A stretch of 7,499 nucleotides of DNA. It comes from Bacteroides sp. Lineage in GTDB: Bacteria; Bacteroidota; Bacteroidia; Bacteroidales; Bacteroidaceae. The DNA is taken from assembly GCA_019412865.1 (NCBI GenBank), contig DXOJ01000315.1:1-7499 (forward strand), given 5' to 3'. Shown in pieces: positions 1 to 5,949 of this stretch. The notes below the pieces were generated by a model. That model saw nothing but the letters and a program-made list of their open reading frames with translations, did not search any database and was not told the origin of the DNA. How positions within the stretch are numbered: position 1 is the first letter of the stretch; each line of letters starts with the position of its first letter. A program made the translations under genes and the position numbers.

Positions 1-1
1 T

Positions 2-139
2 ATGAAAAAGAATGCAAATGAAAAAATCATGATGTTACAGTACCGTATTAAACGCTATCAAGCAATGGGAAATGGTGCTATGTGTCAAACCTTGAACGGT
101 AAACTTCAAAAACTGCTGTCACAGCAGGTTGTCATGTAA
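2..139 (+). CDS. Small basic protein, 45 aa, unrecognised (possibly 5'-truncated)
   Basis: An open frame runs from an ATG at the second base of the window to TAA at 137-139. The other two forward frames are closed early. The product starts MKKNANEK, is rich in Lys, Gln and Leu, and contains a probable amphipathic basic helix in its middle (around residues 10-40). There is no signal peptide or membrane segment. A strong intrinsic terminator follows 26 bp after the stop, which supports this frame being the end of a real transcript. Because the ATG lies at the window edge, I cannot tell whether this is a complete small protein or the C-terminal tail of a longer one, and no ribosome binding site can be inspected. 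I do not recognise the family and assign no function. Confidence 0.45.
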   Translation: MKKNANEKIMMLQYRIKRYQAMGNGAMCQTLNGKLQKLLSQQVVM

Positions 140-165
140 ATAAACACACTAATTATAATAAATAG

Positions 166-198
166 AGCGAGGAACTTTCGAGTATCCTCGCTTTTTTT
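166..198 (+). terminator. Intrinsic terminator after the small ORF
   Basis: An 8-bp perfect stem (AGCGAGGA at 166-173 with TCCTCGCT at 185-192) encloses an 11-nt loop and runs into seven consecutive T (192-198). This is a canonical Rho-independent terminator on the + strand. It closes the transcript containing the 2-139 ORF and insulates the peptidase gene that follows. Confidence 0.88.
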
Positions 199-199
199 A

Positions 200-207
200 T
201 ACATTTG
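200..207 (+). promoter_or_regulatory. Bacteroides-type -7 element for the C1 peptidase gene
   Basis: TACATTTG matches the Bacteroides sigma-ABfr -7 consensus TAnnTTTG exactly. It lies 25 bp before the ATG at 233, giving a predicted leader of roughly 20 nt. The upstream -33 TTTG element is weak: TTTC at 176-179, 20 bp away, sits inside the loop of the preceding terminator. The -7 box begins two bases after that terminator's T-tract. Confidence 0.6.
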
Positions 208-232
208 CAGAAGAAAGATAATAAAACACATT

Positions 233-1411
233 ATGAAAAAGCTATTTATGTCGGTTGCGCTGCTTTTACTAGCCGTAACCTCTTTTGCACAAACACCCGG
301 TTATGAATTCACAACCGTTGTATCTCACAAAGCAACACCTGTCAAAGATCAGGGCTCCACAGGAACCTGTTGGTGCTTTGCCACCGCTTCTTTTATGGAA
401 TCGGAACTGCTCCGTATGGGAAAAGGAGAATATGATCTCTCGGAAATGTTTATCGTCCGCCAGAAGTACATGAATCAGATCGAAGACAATTACTTGCGTC
501 GTGGTAAAGGAAGCATTGGGGAAGGAAGTTTGGCACACACTTTCAAGAATGCTTATAAGAAAGCGGGAATCGTTCCGGAAGAAGTATACACCGGACTGCT
601 AAACGACAGCAAAGATCATAACCACGGAGCACTGTCACGTTACCTCAAAGCATTGGTGGATGCAAATATTGCTTCTAAAAAGCGTACTCCGGAATATGAT
701 GCGCTCATCAACAATCTGTTCGACATTTATTTGGGCAAGCTTCCTGAAAAGTTTACTTATAAAGGCAAGGAATATACGCCTCAATCTTTCACTGAAAGTT
801 TGGGATTGAATATGGATGATTATATCGAGCTGACCAGTTTCACTCATAAACCTTATTATGAAACCTTCTCACCTGAAGTGCCTGACAACTGGGAGAATCA
901 ACCGATGTATAATCTTCCGCTGGACGAACTGATCGGGGCTATTGACTATGCATTGAACAAGGGATATACCGTATGTTGGGATGGTGATGTCAGCGAACAG
1001 GGTTTCTCTTTCAAGAACGGAATCGCCATCAATCCGCAAGTAGAGGACGTGAAAGATTACTCAACTACCGATCGTGCCCGTTTTGAAGCTATGCCTAAAT
1101 ATCAGCGTATGGATGAAGTGTTCAAGTTCGAGCATCCTTATCCGGAAATCAATGTTACATCGGAAATCCGTCAGGACGGTTATGAGAAGTTTGTAACGAC
1201 CGATGACCACCTGATGCACATCACCGGCATTGTAAAAGACCAGAATGGTACTAAATATTATATTACCAAGAATTCCTGGGGAGCAGAAAGCAACAAATCC
1301 GGAGGTTATCTGAATATGTCTGAAAGTTATGTACGTGCCAAAACTATTTGTGTCATGGTTCATAAAGATTCTCTGCCAAAGGGTTTGAAGAAGAAACTCG
1401 GAATCCAATAA
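233..1411 (+). CDS. Secreted C1B-type cysteine peptidase (bleomycin hydrolase / aminopeptidase C family)
   Basis: The 392-aa product is a papain-fold cysteine peptidase of the C1B (PepC / bleomycin hydrolase) group. The oxyanion Gln and nucleophile lie in QGSTGTCW (Gln40, Cys46). The catalytic His is in DHLMHITG (His326) and the catalytic Asn is in KNSWG (Asn347). Order and spacing fit C1B, whose Cys-to-His insert is long. Residues 1-19 form a signal peptide ending SFA before Gln20, so the mature enzyme should be periplasmic or exported. Characterised PepC and BLMH enzymes are cytosolic. Known relatives are self-compartmentalised hexamers with a C-terminal arm, ending near WDPMGALA, that enters the active site and enforces aminopeptidase action. 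Here the chain ends at GLKKKLGIQ, soon after the MVHKDSLP segment, so that arm is absent. Endopeptidase action is therefore possible; this is inference. The start is supported by the -7 box 25 bp upstream and by the signal peptide. The gene appears monocistronic and converges on the minus-strand pair. Family call sure, exact specificity not. Confidence 0.93.
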   Translation: MKKLFMSVALLLLAVTSFAQTPGYEFTTVVSHKATPVKDQGSTGTCWCFATASFMESELLRMGKGEYDLSEMFIVRQKYMNQIEDNYLRRGKGSIGEGSLAHTFKNAYKKAGIVPEEVYTGLLNDSKDHNHGALSRYLKALVDANIASKKRTPEYDALINNLFDIYLGKLPEKFTYKGKEYTPQSFTESLGLNMDDYIELTSFTHKPYYETFSPEVPDNWENQPMYNLPLDELIGAIDYALNKGYTVCWDGDVSEQGFSFKNGIAINPQVEDVKDYSTTDRARFEAMPKYQRMDEVFKFEHPYPEINVTSEIRQDGYEKFVTTDDHLMHITGIVKDQNGTKYYITKNSWGAESNKSGGYLNMSESYVRAKTICVMVHKDSLPKGLKKKLGIQ

Positions 1412-1421
1412 GCCGCTTGGT

Positions 1422-1444
1422 ATCACCCTAAATAGAGGGTTGAT
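1422..1444 (+). terminator. Weak hairpin after the peptidase gene, possible terminator
   Basis: ACCCT (1425-1429) pairs with AGGGT (1436-1440) over a 6-nt loop. The stem extends by ATC/GAT (1422-1424 with 1442-1444) across one bulged T. It begins 11 bp after the stop codon. The following bases (TATTCTATGG) are not a proper U-tract, so termination activity is doubtful. Confidence 0.25.
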
Positions 1445-1486
1445 TATTCTATGGATGTCTATATATTAAGTATGTGTTCTTAATAA

Positions 1487-1574
1487 TTTAGGCACGGATT
1501 ACACGGATTAACACGGTTACTTTGTAGCAATGACAATACTTAAGACCGTGAAATCCGTGTAATCCGTGCCTAAA
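1487..1574. repeat. Large imperfect palindrome with tandem CACGGATTA words
   Basis: The left arm (1487-1517) and right arm (1545-1574) pair over 23 uninterrupted bp (1487-1509 with 1552-1574). A 2x1 internal loop follows, then 6 more bp (1512-1517 with 1545-1550), around a 27-nt loop. Within the left arm the 9-mer CACGGATTA occurs twice in tandem (1493-1501, 1502-1510), followed by CACGG at 1512-1516. The right arm mirrors this as ATCCGTG words. The element lies midway between two convergent genes. It lacks a U-tract on either strand (AAAAAAG follows on +, AAATTATTA on -), so it is not a textbook terminator. The composition resembles dispersed REP-like intergenic palindromes, which I infer rather than show. 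No transposase ORF is present. Confidence 0.85.
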
Positions 1575-1620
1575 AAAGATAGCAATTTATGAGTGACAGG
1601 CACTTACCCACCCTTAGTTT

Positions 1621-2322
1621 TTATTTTTTTCTCAATGTCACGTCGCTGATTTCTACAACGCCACCTTTGTTTTGTGAAAGAATAGCCAGATAGCAATCTT
1701 TCAGAATAGCAGCGTCATCATCCGTGTCAGATACTTCCAAGTCAGCATTTGCCTTCTTGCTGCTAATAGCATTAACCACTTGTCCCATATCATAATAAAC
1801 CACTACTTTAGTCCATTTATCAGCATCTTTAATCTTAAAGTTATACTGTGCACCCGAAGCATTCGGTTGAGCATCCGCATCATAATCTCTACGCATGAAG
1901 AAAGTGGTATTGTACTTACCATTATCGTTCTTTTCTTCATTGGTCTGTTTGATGTATACACCTACCGGAGTACCAGCTTCTTTAGCTTTTGCATAGAAAG
2001 TAAGAACATAGATGCCTTTTTCCAAACCATCGGAAATACGTTGTCCCAGAAAAGCCTTGTACCAAGAGATATTTTTTTCGGCACCGGAATTATCAAATTT
2101 CATCGCATTCGGATATTTGGCATCTCCCGTTTGTTCCCAAGCAATAGTAGTTACTCCGTCAGCTTCATTATTCAAAATAAACCACTCTCCTGCGGCAGCT
2201 TTGTTAGCGTTAGTCACTTTAGTCTTTACTTCGGTAGCGAATTTTTCATTCTTTATCAGGTTCTGTGCACTTACACTTACTCCTGCAATGACCAAAAGGC
2301 CGGCAAATAAAACTTTTTTCAT
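1621..2322 (-). CDS. Secreted protein with predicted carbohydrate-binding jelly-roll domain (CBM4/9-like)
   Basis: The 233-aa product has a clear signal peptide (residues 1-19, ending SVSA before Gln20). The remainder reads as one beta-sandwich domain in the style of galactose-binding or CBM4/9 modules. It opens with NLIKNEKF (21-28), followed by an early conserved-looking Trp (W47) and a mid-domain GQRISDGLEKGIYVLTFYAKAK (93-114 region). A KWTKVVVYYD strand lies at 169-178 and the closing strand is VEISDVTL (223-230). No catalytic motif is visible. The pattern is typical of family-level recognition, and the ligand is unknown. The gene lies 60 bp downstream of the lyase gene on the same strand. 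The gap has no TAnnTTTG box, so co-transcription with the lyase is the simplest reading. It may be an accessory glycan-binding protein for that enzyme (inference). It could instead be a structural or surface protein with the same fold. No intrinsic terminator is evident after the stop. Confidence 0.82.
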   Translation of the reverse strand: MKKVLFAGLLVIAGVSVSAQNLIKNEKFATEVKTKVTNANKAAAGEWFILNNEADGVTTIAWEQTGDAKYPNAMKFDNSGAEKNISWYKAFLGQRISDGLEKGIYVLTFYAKAKEAGTPVGVYIKQTNEEKNDNGKYNTTFFMRRDYDADAQPNASGAQYNFKIKDADKWTKVVVYYDMGQVVNAISSKKANADLEVSDTDDDAAILKDCYLAILSQNKGGVVEISDVTLRKK

Positions 2323-2382
2323 CTTACTGTGATTTAAATGTTTATACTTTATTTTTTCTTATTTAAAAGAATCTACTTCATC

Positions 2383-4308
2383 TTACTTCACTTGTTGGAT
2401 CACAAATTCATATTTACCAGTCGCTTTCTTTTCTTCTGTCTTTAGTGTGATGCGGTAAATCTCCTTGCCCCATACGTTAGACAGGCGCGGATCATCTAAT
2501 TTGATTGTTTCCAGTTCTGCTTTAAATTGTGACGGATAATGCATTTCCACCTTTTGTCCCTTCACTTCGATTCGGATTTTCCCTTCAGACGGGAAAGTAA
2601 CATTGCCCCAAGTTAAGAAATTCAGTTGATTAGGAGCAACAACCTCATCCAATGTATAAGTATCGCCAATAGTTAATTTATTATTATCAAGTGCGTAAGA
2701 GCGAATCCAACTTTTCACTTTCGCCTCTGCCGGATAAGCAGTAGCTATATCAGTAGAGAATGTCCGTTTCTTCTCATTGCAAACTGTATTTGTCGCTTTA
2801 TACTGCTGACCGAATTTTTGCGGTACTCCGTTAATCATCGGCAAGTTGTGATAATTGCTCTGCATGGTCCAGATAGTATAGCGGTCTTTACCGAACGTCT
2901 GTTTGGTATAGGTACCTACACCGGCATCAATAATCACGGGGATCGTATTCACGTATAGAGAGAAGGTCCCTACATCATTGTGATTATGACTTTCGTTATT
3001 AAATCCGCCTTTAGCGGCAACGAACATACCATTCTTGTTCTTCATATAGCAGAACTCTGTTTCGGGATACCAGGTTACATCCGGCATATCGTGTTTCGGA
3101 GTTGCTTTTGCGAGTTCATTACAGCAAAGCAGAGACTGGAGCGAACGGAAAGCATCGTTGCCCATGGTGGCATATGGCTTTCTCCCATTCAGCAGGTAAG
3201 CGGCAAAATGCATCATTTCATCGCTGTTTACAGCTTTACCGAAACGATAAATTAACAAAGGATCACCCCCTCCTTGTGCCGATGCATCGGCAAAGTTCAC
3301 TACCCAACCATTGCCCACGTATGAGCGGGACATATATTCTCCCATCCGGCGAATCATCGGTTCGTTGAACAGAGACAGTTTTCCACCTGTACCGTCGGAG
3401 AGTATCTGCAGATAGTCATAGAGTTTGCCGGCAGCATGTCCCCAGTAGGATGTACCTTCTTCACAGGCACCGTCGGACTTCACGAAATTGATAAATTTGT
3501 CGACTGATTGCATGGAGCGGTAAACGGCTTTTGCCAACTTGTCTTTATTGTTCTCCATCAGGAAGAAACATTGCAGGGCATTCGAGTTACACCAGGGATT
3601 CCAGTTGTTGATGATTTCCCCCGGTTTCCAGTTAAAAGCCATCCACCACATTTCATCGTCGTTCATATATGGATCGAGAATACGTTCTTTGATTGCCTTA
3701 CACATTTGTAAAGATACCACGGGATTGATTTTGTCGAATGGTTTGCGGAAGAAATAATGCACCCAAGCCATTAAAGCTCCATATCCGCCTGAACCGAGGT
3801 CAATAATCTGTTCGCGAAAATCGGGCAGTGAACGTTTGCTGCTCTGGCGAGGTAAGTGTGCGGATAAAACCCATGAATTCATTTCACAGCTCATATATGC
3901 TCCGTTCAGTAGTTGGTCGATGAAGCGTCCTTTTCCTTCAGCCAGTTCGGCGAGCATCAAGGTGTTGAGTGCCTGACGGTTGGTGTCATAAGGAACTTCC
4001 ATCACTTTCCGGTTACCGCTACGTTCGTACTCCAAATAAGCAGTGGCAGGTATCAGTTGCCATTTATAGTCGAGGAGTTTTTCACCGGCTTCGATGAGGC
4101 GTTGTTTGTTAGAGCCCATCAACGAGTCCCAAGCGACGCGATCTGTATAAGCAGGGTAAGGCACCCAAGCCTGTTTCATTACCAACACGTTTTTCAACGT
4201 AGTTTCGTCTGCCGCTTTCTGCAGCATATTGCGTTCGGTATATGCGTTTGCCTTGAAAGAAAGACTTCCCAAAGCTGCTACCAGAAAAACACAAAGCAAA
4301 TGTTTCAT
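2383..4308 (-). CDS. Secreted heparinase II/III-type polysaccharide lyase
   Basis: The 641-aa product (counted from the ATG at 4308) is predicted to act outside the cytoplasm, cleaving a uronic-acid-containing polysaccharide by beta-elimination. The N-terminal 22 residues are a signal peptide ending KANA. Residues of about 35-400 are helix-rich and fit the (alpha/alpha) toroid of these lyases. They include NNWNPWCNSN (234-243) and CEEGTSYWG (282-290), where Tyr288 is the likely catalytic Tyr. The heparinase II/III beta-sandwich begins near ESHNHNDVGTF (439-449). By analogy with heparinase II, His441 would be catalytic, and His443, Asp461 and His487 (in NYHNLPMING) would form the metal site; this assignment is inference. 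An in-frame ATG 24 bp upstream (4332) would give 649 aa, but it lies only 11 bp after the -7 box, which favours the ATG at 4308. Substrate (glycosaminoglycan, plant or bacterial glycan) and PL family number cannot be set by eye. It heads a probable two-gene operon with the jelly-roll protein. Confidence 0.88.
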   Translation of the reverse strand: MKHLLCVFLVAALGSLSFKANAYTERNMLQKAADETTLKNVLVMKQAWVPYPAYTDRVAWDSLMGSNKQRLIEAGEKLLDYKWQLIPATAYLEYERSGNRKVMEVPYDTNRQALNTLMLAELAEGKGRFIDQLLNGAYMSCEMNSWVLSAHLPRQSSKRSLPDFREQIIDLGSGGYGALMAWVHYFFRKPFDKINPVVSLQMCKAIKERILDPYMNDDEMWWMAFNWKPGEIINNWNPWCNSNALQCFFLMENNKDKLAKAVYRSMQSVDKFINFVKSDGACEEGTSYWGHAAGKLYDYLQILSDGTGGKLSLFNEPMIRRMGEYMSRSYVGNGWVVNFADASAQGGGDPLLIYRFGKAVNSDEMMHFAAYLLNGRKPYATMGNDAFRSLQSLLCCNELAKATPKHDMPDVTWYPETEFCYMKNKNGMFVAAKGGFNNESHNHNDVGTFSLYVNTIPVIIDAGVGTYTKQTFGKDRYTIWTMQSNYHNLPMINGVPQKFGQQYKATNTVCNEKKRTFSTDIATAYPAEAKVKSWIRSYALDNNKLTIGDTYTLDEVVAPNQLNFLTWGNVTFPSEGKIRIEVKGQKVEMHYPSQFKAELETIKLDDPRLSNVWGKEIYRITLKTEEKKATGKYEFVIQQVK

Positions 4309-4342
4309 TCGAGTCATGGTATTTTCATTCATTTAAGTATTG

Positions 4343-4350
4343 CAAAGATA
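4343..4350 (-). promoter_or_regulatory. Bacteroides-type -7 element for the lyase operon
   Basis: On the minus strand TATCTTTG (4350 to 4343) matches TAnnTTTG exactly. The nearest upstream TTTG (4380-4377) is 26 bp away, longer than usual, so the -33 element is poor and an activator may be needed. Predicted transcription starts near 4337, which would leave almost no leader for an ATG at 4332 and about 28 nt for the ATG at 4308. Confidence 0.55.
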
Positions 4351-4485
4351 GTGTATCTGATAAAAAATGAGGTGAGCAAATCATACGAACCTAATGACAA
4401 AAAAGTACATACTTCAAAATTTGTACTCATAATTGCTTCATTTTAAGCTTTTAGGTTATAGAATAATCGATTTCACTCATATTTA

Positions 4486-4616
4486 AACAGAGATTTCTTC
4501 TCAAAATACAGAGATTCCGTTCCAAGAAAACAGAGGTGCAATTTTAGCTAAACAGAGGCTCTGTCTTCCTTAAACAGAGCCTCTGTTTAGTCCAAATAAA
4601 GGCTCTATTTTGACAT
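4486..4616. repeat. Six-unit degenerate tandem array, period about 22 bp
   Basis: This fills most of the 310-bp gap between the lyase and dinB. Six adjoining units start at 4486, 4507, 4529, 4551, 4573 and 4595, giving steps of 21, 22, 22, 22 and 22 bp. Units 1-5 open with AACAGAG, or TACAGAG in unit 2. The sixth opens AATAAAG and then shares GGCTCT with unit 4. After this core the units diverge, although units 4-6 keep a CTCTGT or CTCTAT block. The units are contiguous with no spacers, so this is not a CRISPR. The spacing is close to two helical turns, which would put each core on the same DNA face. The rest of the gap (4351-4485 and 4617-4642) is AT-rich and shows only a weak AGTACA/TGTACT inverted repeat at 4404-4427. 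Confidence 0.8.
4548..4590. repeat. Perfect 17-bp inverted repeat inside the 22-bp array
   Basis: CTAAACAGAGGCTCTGT (4548-4564) is the exact reverse complement of 4574-4590, with a 9-nt loop (4565-4573). It is formed by array units 4 and 5. Each arm also contains its own short palindrome (ACAGAG against CTCTGT), so the region can fold either as one long stem or as two small ones. It lies 53 bp past the dinB stop on the dinB transcript. Neither strand has a U-tract after the stem, so intrinsic termination is doubtful, but it could protect or define an mRNA 3' end. Confidence 0.75.
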
Positions 4617-4642
4617 CCTGTTCTCTTCCCGTTTTTCATACC

Positions 4643-5734
4643 TTAATCCCAATCGCTAAATTCAAAACTCAACTGTTCCCAAACACCGTGTTGCTCATCG
4701 GCTTCTTCTTTCGGATTGGAGACAGAAAGCCCGATGAGACGGATTGGATGTTGTTCATATTCCACACTTTTAAGCAGTTCCTTGGCAAGCGGGAGTACCC
4801 GGTCTAAGGTAGTCAGTTCCTGCGATTGAGTAAGGCTTCGGGTGATCTGGCTAAAATCATGAAACTTAATTTTCAAGGTAAGCGTGTTTCCTTTGAAGTC
4901 TTTTCGCTGGAGACGTTCAATCAGTTCTACTGCAACGTGATATAATTCGATTATGACCGATGAACGGGCCGAAATGTCCCGTTCCAATGTACGTTCACAG
5001 CCGATAGATTTACGAATACGAATTGCTTCGACAGGGCGTTCGTCAATGCCTCGCGAACATTCATAATACAGCGTACCTGCTTTTCCAAAATGACCAGTCA
5101 GCATTTCAAGAGAACATTTCCGTAGTTGAAGTCCGTTGTGGATACCCAGCAAATGCATCTTCCTGGCAGTCACAGGTCCCACTCCCCAGAAAGATTCAAT
5201 AGGAAGACAGGCGATAAAATCAAGAGCTTGTTCCGGGTGAATAGTACATAAGCCGTCCGGTTTGCGATAGTCCGAAGCTATTTTAGCTAAAAATTTATTA
5301 TAAGATACTCCGGCAGAGGCAACAAGGTTGAGTTGCTCGCGAATCTTCAACTTTATTTCCTTGGCTATATCCACAGCCAGGGAAATATCTTTCTTGTTTT
5401 CAGTAACATCCAGAAAAGCCTCATCCAAAGACAGAGGTTCGATGAGGTCTGTATATTCGTGGAAAATCTCATGTATCTGACGGGAAACGGATTTATAAAC
5501 ATCCATCCTGCCGGGTACAAAGATGAGTTGGGGACAAAGGCGTTTCGCCTTTTGGGAGGACATGGCCGAACGGACACCATAACGCCGGGCTTCATAGCTG
5601 GCAGCAGCCACAACTCCCCTCTCTTCAGCATGACCTACTGCCAAAGGTTTGCCACGAAGTTCAGGATTATCACGCTGTTCTACAGAGGCATAGAAGGCAT
5701 CCATGTCGATATGTATAATCTTTCTCTGCGTCAT
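4643..5734 (-). CDS. dinB: DNA polymerase IV (Y-family translesion polymerase)
   Basis: The 363-aa product is a full-length Y-family polymerase that copies past damaged template bases without proofreading, in the cytoplasm. The palm begins at once with HIDMDAFYASVEQ (8-20), where Asp10 is a metal ligand and Tyr15 stands at the steric-gate position that excludes ribonucleotides. The second metal motif is LSLDEAFLDV (101-110), with Asp104 and Glu105. ASYEARRYGVRSAM (45-58) is the fingers signature, SAGVSYNKFLAKIASDYRKPDG (140-161 region) is the rest of the palm, and WGVGPVTARKMHLLGI (183-198) is the helix-hairpin-helix of the thumb. The little-finger domain follows from about 242. The C-terminus has QLSFEF (354-359), which fits a beta-clamp binding motif. 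Length and motif set are normal and nothing is missing. The ATG at 5734 gives the standard start a few residues before the first Asp. It is divergent from the DUF4419 gene and appears monocistronic. I see no convincing LexA-type operator, so damage control of the gene is not shown. Confidence 0.97.
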   Translation of the reverse strand: MTQRKIIHIDMDAFYASVEQRDNPELRGKPLAVGHAEERGVVAAASYEARRYGVRSAMSSQKAKRLCPQLIFVPGRMDVYKSVSRQIHEIFHEYTDLIEPLSLDEAFLDVTENKKDISLAVDIAKEIKLKIREQLNLVASAGVSYNKFLAKIASDYRKPDGLCTIHPEQALDFIACLPIESFWGVGPVTARKMHLLGIHNGLQLRKCSLEMLTGHFGKAGTLYYECSRGIDERPVEAIRIRKSIGCERTLERDISARSSVIIELYHVAVELIERLQRKDFKGNTLTLKIKFHDFSQITRSLTQSQELTTLDRVLPLAKELLKSVEYEQHPIRLIGLSVSNPKEEADEQHGVWEQLSFEFSDWD

Positions 5735-5752
5735 TCTTTAGGATTAGCAGAG

Positions 5753-5760
5753 CAAACTTA
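5753..5760 (-). promoter_or_regulatory. Bacteroides-type -7 element for dinB
   Basis: On the minus strand TAAGTTTG (5760 to 5753) matches TAnnTTTG exactly and lies 18 bp before the dinB ATG, implying a very short leader. A clean TTTG at the expected -33 distance is not seen. The nearest TTTG (5767-5764) is too close, so the promoter may be weak or depend on another factor. Confidence 0.45.
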
Positions 5761-5875
5761 CTACAAATTCCCGAACAATTCCCGCTTATCGGCTCAAGAA
5801 ATAATACGCTTATGTTTTTTATAGATATAAATCAAAAAACATTTAATATCCTGTTTAATCTACTTCTTATAATGT

Positions 5876-5883
5876 TATATTTG
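5876..5883 (+). promoter_or_regulatory. Bacteroides-type -7 element for the DUF4419 gene
   Basis: TATATTTG matches TAnnTTTG exactly. TGTTTA at 5852-5857 gives an acceptable -33-like element (TTTA, 18 bp away). Transcription would begin near 5888-5891, leaving a leader of about 60 nt before the ATG at 5950. This and the dinB promoter share a 215-bp divergent intergenic region. Confidence 0.55.
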
Positions 5884-5889
5884 CATATC

Positions 5890-5908
5890 GTCTATGAAAA
5901 GCATAGAC
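5890..5908 (+). promoter_or_regulatory. Predicted 5'-end hairpin of the DUF4419 mRNA
   Basis: GTCTATG (5890-5896) pairs perfectly with CATAGAC (5902-5908) over a 5-nt AAAAG loop. It lies 6 bp past the -7 box, so the stem would sit at or within a base or two of the transcript's 5' end. Such a position is known to stabilise mRNAs against 5'-dependent decay. As DNA it could equally be a small operator overlapping the start site. Confidence 0.5.
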
Positions 5909-5949
5909 ATACCTGATAAGTTTATGCCACCATAGAATCATTTAAGATT

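Noticed and set aside
1487..1574. Intrinsic bidirectional terminator for the convergent genes
   Set aside because: The stem is strong, but no T-tract follows it on either strand. It may still stop or protect transcripts by another route, so it is listed as a repeat.
1780..2310. 176-aa plus-strand ORF
   Set aside because: It is fully antisense to the jelly-roll gene. Its composition (Ile, Phe and Ser runs) is what a shadow frame of that gene would give.
4404..4427. AGTACA / TGTACT inverted repeat upstream of the lyase promoter as an operator
   Set aside because: There are only 6-bp arms with a 12-bp gap in AT-rich sequence, and no second copy was seen elsewhere in the window.
3913..4446. 177-aa plus-strand ORF
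   Set aside because: It lies antisense over the lyase 5' region and promoter, with no recognisable domain or promoter. The lyase frame has family motifs throughout.
4486..4616. CRISPR array
   Set aside because: The units adjoin with no unique spacers, each unit is itself degenerate, and no cas genes are nearby.
5735..5800. SOS (LexA) operator upstream of dinB
   Set aside because: I found no palindromic site resembling known LexA boxes near the dinB promoter, and Bacteroides operator sequences are not well enough known to me to claim one.
5812..5842. AT-rich inverted repeat (ATGTTTTTT / AAAAAACAT) between divergent promoters
   Set aside because: The 9-bp arms are mostly A and T runs in an AT-rich spacer, so chance is likely. 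It is not clearly placed over either -7 box.
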